Under the pieces are notes generated by a model, which made no database searches, was not told where the DNA came from, and worked only from the letters and a program-made list of their open reading frames with translations. A DNA stretch of 64,000 nt, from assembly GCA_045546315.1 (NCBI GenBank), contig JAZQCN010000095.1:39972-103971 (forward strand), in the 5' to 3' direction. Below, piece by piece: positions 61,260 through 64,000 of this stretch. Every line of letters begins with the position of its first letter. Position 1 is the stretch's first letter. The translations under genes were made by a program, and so were the position numbers. The stretch comes from RGIG2041 sp045546315. GTDB lineage: Bacteria; Bacillota; Clostridia; UBA1381; UMGS1253.

Positions 61260-61922
61260 ATGTTTAAGCATGAAAAACAACTTTTTCGCCCTGTAGAAAT
61301 TGAAAGACCGAATCCGCAGTATGCCGCACTGCTTCAAGAGCAGCTCGGCGGCGGTAACGGTGAGCTGAAGGCTGCAATGCAGTATATGTCCCAAAGCTTT
61401 CGCATTAAAGACCCGGAAATCAAGGACTTATTTCTCGACATTGCCGCCGAAGAGCTCGGGCATATGGAAATGATTGCGCAAACGATAAATCTGTTAAACG
61501 GACACGAGGTAGATGCCTCGCAGGTGCCGGCAGGTGAGATTCAAACCCATGTGATTTTAGGCCTGAACCCCGGGCTTATAAATGCCTCAGGCTACTCCTG
61601 GACGGCAGATTATGTTACGGTGACCGGAGATTTATGTGCCGATTTATTAAGCAACATTGCATCTGAGCAGCGCGCAAAGGTCGTTTATGAGTACCTGTAT
61701 CGCCAAATAGAGGACAAAAAAGTGAAAGAAACGATTGATTTTCTCCTGAATCGCGAGGAAGCGCACAACCAAATGTTCCGCGATGCTTTTAATAAGGTGC
61801 AAAATACCGGCTCGAACAGAGATTTCGGCACAACAAAGGCCGCAAGAATGTATTTTTCAATGTCCGACCCGGGAGAAAATGCCTTTGCCAATCACCAAAC
61901 AACACCCCCGTCGTTTAATTGA
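61260..61922 (+). CDS. cotJC: Spore coat manganese catalase CotJC
   Basis: 220 residues. Ferritin-like helices with metal ligands: EELGHMEMIAQT in the middle and LNREEAHNQMF near 165, and the earlier Glu in GNGELKAAMQYMSQ. Start MFKHEKQLFRPVEIERPNPQYAALLQEQ is the CotJC/Mn-catalase opening. CotJC is a coat-associated Mn-catalase. GGAGG site 8 bases upstream. Mother-cell expression is likely, but I could not assign its sigma factor. cotJA and cotJB are not beside it. Confidence 0.93.
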   Translation: MFKHEKQLFRPVEIERPNPQYAALLQEQLGGGNGELKAAMQYMSQSFRIKDPEIKDLFLDIAAEELGHMEMIAQTINLLNGHEVDASQVPAGEIQTHVILGLNPGLINASGYSWTADYVTVTGDLCADLLSNIASEQRAKVVYEYLYRQIEDKKVKETIDFLLNREEAHNQMFRDAFNKVQNTGSNRDFGTTKAARMYFSMSDPGENAFANHQTTPPSFN

Positions 61923-61950
61923 TAACGGCCAAGCTTCAGATAAATAATAT

Positions 61951-61995
61951 AAAAAGAAACGACAATTTTTCTCGTAAAAATTGTCGTTTCTTTTT
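61951..61995. terminator. Terminator after cotJC
   Basis: 20-base arms 61951-61970 and 61976-61995, perfect, loop of five, T run. Confidence 0.93.
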
Positions 61996-62059
61996 GGAAG
62001 CGCTGAACGGTTTAGATGCAAGTTTTGTAATATTATTAGTGTCGGATTTAATTTATTTT

Positions 62060-62815
62060 TTAACTTTTTTGTTCTCTAAAAATGTAAAAACCAAATATAC
62101 TAGCTAAAAAAAGTATCACACTAATCCATTGCGATGTAGAGAAAATCAAAAATCCGCCACGAATCAAATCACCACGAAAAAATTCAAGCATAAATCGCAA
62201 TATAGGATAAAAAAGCAAATAAACACAAAGAATATGATAGGTATTGCGTTTCTTTTGTACGTACCATAAAAGAAATAGAAATATTCCCAAATTCAAAAGT
62301 GCCTCGACCAACTGAATGGGAAAATATGTTTTTTCTGGGGAAACAAGAAAATTTCTTACCGCTAAAGGGCCGGTATATTCAAACCCGTGGCAACATCCGG
62401 CAAAAAGGCAACCAATTCTACCAACAGCGTGCCCCAAAGGAAGAAAGGGAATAATGCATTGCTCAACATCCCTTACATCAAGTTGCTGCCATCGTAAAGC
62501 TATAATTGCACCAATGACACCCCCAAAAAGTCCCCCATAAAAAACCAAACCTCCATTTTTGAGAAAGGAAAAATTTCCGTTAACAACACTGTTAATTAGT
62601 TCTTTTATTGAATATGAAACAAAAATATATAACAATCCAGCGCAAAAAAGAGCCATTCCCAATGATATAGACATTACAATAATTATTTCTTCTTTCCCAA
62701 TTCCTATATGTTGTGCTTTTAGCAAAATCAAAAACCCACACAGTAAAACTCCTATGGCCATCATTAAACCATAAGATGGGATACAAAGATTACCAAAATA
62801 TATATATTGACACAA
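62060..62815 (-). CDS. Prolipoprotein diacylglyceryl transferase-like protein
   Basis: 251 residues from a TTG start after AGGTG; the GTG three codons up is possible. Seven hydrophobic helices, with SYGLMMAIGVLLCG, GGLVFYGGLFGGVIGA, GHAVGRIGCLFAGCCHG (conserved Arg) and FEFFRGD, all Lgt marks. It would attach diacylglycerol to prolipoprotein Cys. AT-rich compared with neighbours, near an AT-rich stretch, and unlike the usual core lgt. Possibly a second or acquired copy; the housekeeping lgt may be elsewhere. Confidence 0.87.
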   Translation of the reverse strand: MCQYIYFGNLCIPSYGLMMAIGVLLCGFLILLKAQHIGIGKEEIIIVMSISLGMALFCAGLLYIFVSYSIKELINSVVNGNFSFLKNGGLVFYGGLFGGVIGAIIALRWQQLDVRDVEQCIIPFLPLGHAVGRIGCLFAGCCHGFEYTGPLAVRNFLVSPEKTYFPIQLVEALLNLGIFLFLLWYVQKKRNTYHILCVYLLFYPILRFMLEFFRGDLIRGGFLIFSTSQWISVILFLASIFGFYIFREQKS

Positions 62816-62832
62816 AATAATCACCTACGATA

Positions 62833-62860
62833 AAAACCGCCCTGTTACCAAGGCGGTTTT
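62833..62860 (-). terminator. Terminator between the DUF4190-like and lgt genes
   Basis: 9-base arms 62833-62841 and 62852-62860 with a 10-base loop, T run on the minus strand. Confidence 0.65.
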
Positions 62861-62863
62861 AGA

Positions 62864-63106
62864 TTACGCGAGACTCGCAAGTCCCCCAATGCAAGCAGCA
62901 CATGCCAACCACATAATTAGACCTAATGCTACCGAAATGATAGACATAACCATACCTGCAGTTGCCATGCCCTTCTTCTCAAGATTTTTGCGACCTAATG
63001 CACCAAGAATTGTGCCAACAATCCCTAACAAGCAAGAAAGCCACCCTAAACCGATAAAAGGAAATGCTAAAGAACAAATTCCCAATACCAAAGAAGCTAC
63101 AGCCAT
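62864..63106 (-). CDS. DUF4190-like small membrane protein
   Basis: 80 residues; ATG behind GAGGGGGTG. Two hydrophobic hairpins: MAVASLVLGICSLAFPFIGLG then LLGIVGTILGALGRKNLEKKG and MSIISVALGLIMWLACAACIGG. Spacing and GRKNL-type turn match the DUF4190 family of small membrane proteins. Function unknown. It is divergent from the XRE gene and shares its operator region, so it is a probable target. Confidence 0.82.
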   Translation of the reverse strand: MAVASLVLGICSLAFPFIGLGWLSCLLGIVGTILGALGRKNLEKKGMATAGMVMSIISVALGLIMWLACAACIGGLASLA

Positions 63107-63126
63107 AATTTTCACCCCCTCTTAAT

Positions 63127-63199
63127 TTGACATCTTGTGAATGTCATATTTTGTTCTATTATAGCATATAATTTTATTATTGACAAGCACTAAATGTCA
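63127..63199. promoter_or_regulatory. Paired operators and divergent promoters
   Basis: Two copies of TTGACA-N8-ATGTCA (63127-63146 and 63180-63199), 53 bases centre to centre, near five helical turns. Minus promoter TTGTCA (63186-63181), 17 bases, TATAAT (63163-63158); a plus -10 TATAAT lies at 63167-63172. Confidence 0.7.
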
Positions 63200-63215
63200 A
63201 AAAGAGGAGTTTTTT

Positions 63216-63455
63216 ATGTTTATAAACAAAAGCAAAGACGGACTAAATAATATTTGTGGTAAAAATATAACAATTTTAAGAAAAAACTTAAATATATCTC
63301 AAAGAATTTTAGCGGATAAATTGCAGTTATCCGGACTTGATGTAGACAAAAATGCAATCCAACGAATTGAATGCGGAAAAAGATTTGTAACAGATATTGA
63401 ACTCATCGCCTTCTCAAAAATTTTTAATATAACAGTTGATGAATTATTAAAATAA
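63216..63455 (+). CDS. XRE-family transcriptional repressor
   Basis: 79 residues; ATG after AGAGGAG, 6 bases spacing. A compact XRE helix-turn-helix: LRKNLNISQRILADKLQLSGLDV, split in two runs here, and KNAIQRIECGKRF with IELIAFSKIFNITVDELL at the end. Phage- or conjugative-element-type repressor, very AT-rich. Paired operators lie upstream and in the promoter of the divergent DUF4190-like gene. It probably autoregulates and represses that gene. Confidence 0.88.
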   Translation: MFINKSKDGLNNICGKNITILRKNLNISQRILADKLQLSGLDVDKNAIQRIECGKRFVTDIELIAFSKIFNITVDELLK

Positions 63456-63844
63456 GGGTAGAAATCATGCTTTTCCTTACAATGCCCGATTTTGTTCGCC
63501 CACAAAGAGCGCTTATCCTTGTTGTATCATTCGCCAGATGACCTTGAATATCAAACTGCCACCTGAGCCCGTTTGGTCGGAAAGAACATATTACTGTTGC
63601 CGTAATATGGTAGTTTAAGTCTATGCAAAAAAAGGAAAAAGGAGAGTCACACCTTATTATATGGTGTAACTCTCCTTTTTTCCAGTGGGCCTTCAGTTTG
63701 AGCGCAGAAAAACAATCCTGTGAATTGTTTTTCCGCTCAAAGTCCCTGCGAGACGAAAGCGAGCTTTGCGAAGCTTGAGCCCGCCCTGCCAAAGGTAGGA
63801 AAGGCCCCCCAAATAAAAAACGCACCTTAGGTGCGCTTTTTATT
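63456..63844. other. Non-coding stretch with several hairpins
   Basis: About 390 bases without a credible gene. It holds a 17-pair hairpin (63636-63680), a second imperfect one (63697-63741), and a 26-position hairpin reaching into tRNA-Met (63801-63855). GTGGGCCTTCAG at 63686-63697 repeats the tRNA 3' end at 63846-63857. The look is of a REP- or MITE-like repeat next to a tRNA. Confidence 0.6.
63636..63680. repeat. Hairpin repeat, REP-like
   Basis: Arms 63636-63653 and 63663-63680 with one mismatch, loop of nine. Could serve as a terminator, but no gene is transcribed into it in its orientation. Confidence 0.6.
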
Positions 63845-63855
63845 TGGTGGGCCTT
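63801..63855 (-). repeat. Long hairpin that includes the 3' end of tRNA-Met
   Basis: Positions 63801-63826 pair with 63855-63830, 24 of 26 matches, loop of three. It includes the last 11 bases of the tRNA (AAGGCCCACCA) and ends in a T run on the minus strand: it may be the tRNA terminator. Confidence 0.8.
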
Positions 63856-63921
63856 CAGGGACTCGAACCCGGGACCGTCCGGTTATGAGCCGGATGCTCT
63901 AACCAACTGAGCTAAAGGCCC
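63845..63921 (-). tRNA. tRNA-Met (CAT anticodon, elongator type)
   Basis: 77 bases with encoded CCA. Acceptor GGGCCTT/AAGGCCC pairs fully, anticodon loop CTCATAA in stem CCGG/CCGG. No C1-A72 mismatch, so not the initiator. A CAT anticodon can also belong to tRNA-Ile with modified lysidine C34; Met is the simpler call. Confidence 0.93.
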
Positions 63922-63966
63922 GTATTTAAAGATAGATGTTGACTTAAAAAGCCAACATCTATCGTC

Positions 63967-64000
63967 TGGTGACCCGTACGAGAATCGAACTCGTGTTACC
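63967..64000 (-). tRNA. tRNA 3' part, cut by window end
   Basis: The minus strand reads a T stem-loop (ACGAG TTCGATT CTCGT), an acceptor 3' strand ACGGGTC, A, and CCA. The 5' half lies outside the window, so identity is unknown; a GACCCGT 5' end would fit e.g. a tRNA-Lys. Confidence 0.85.

Noticed and set aside
63424..63825. 133-codon minus-strand frame between XRE and tRNA-Met
   Set aside because: It covers hairpins and repeats, has no ribosome site, and its composition (SSLSSRRDFERKNN...) follows the repeat sequence. Similar frames arise from REP-like DNA.

Overview
The window looks like a chromosomal segment of a spore-forming Clostridia (Firmicutes), probably a gut Oscillospirales/Ruminococcaceae relative. 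The evidence is spoVT, spoIIID and a CotJC-type Mn-catalase, strong sigma-A type promoters, purine-rich ribosome binding sites, and a CcdA-free, rpmH-rnpA-yidD-yidC-jag-mnmE block. The genus is not determinable from what I can see. Genes are densely packed and most operons end in clear hairpin-plus-T terminators, many shared between convergent genes. No CRISPR array, IS transposase, phage or rRNA gene was seen.

Layout: 0-9 kb holds a truncated ceramidase-like enzyme with a divergent AraC regulator, spoVT, an asparaginase operon, a CarD regulator, a heterodimeric ABC exporter and a second AraC regulator. 9.2-13.5 kb is an unusual two-gene operon behind a perfect sigma-A promoter: a 1163-residue P-loop (STAND-like) protein and an all-helical 269-residue partner. 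I consider it the best candidate for an undescribed, possibly defensive, system. 13.6-16.4 kb is a traX/flavodoxin/RlmD operon; 16.5-21.5 kb has a serine hydrolase, a HMA protein, a PqqD + S26-peptidase mini-operon, purC, an Fe-S aldo/keto reductase, a TM2 protein and spoIIID, then an initiator tRNA.

21.9-28.7 kb carries an alanine/sodium symporter, a split ThrE-type exporter, and the rpmH-to-mnmE cluster. That cluster usually lies at oriC, but dnaA and mnmG are missing from its two sides. 28.8-45.8 kb is mainly metabolism and transport on the minus strand: a GH39-like glycosidase, an MBL hydrolase, a sugar isomerase, OPT transporter + PqqD + PepD, two MATE exporters, ClC, a cation/proton antiporter, and a four-gene hydrolase operon.

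45.8-61.1 kb is rich in carbohydrate-active and sugar-modifying genes: a polysaccharide deacetylase with tandem SGNH esterases, a PHP enzyme, further SGNH enzymes, a glycerol-1-phosphate dehydrogenase with a truncated GDPD and a DeoR regulator, and a DegT aminotransferase/Gfo-Idh oxidoreductase/class II glutaminase operon opposite a PocR-AraC regulator. 61.2-64 kb contains cotJC, a visibly AT-rich stretch (Lgt, a DUF4190-like protein, an XRE repressor with paired operators), a 390-base non-coding stretch of hairpins, and two tRNA genes, the last cut by the window edge.
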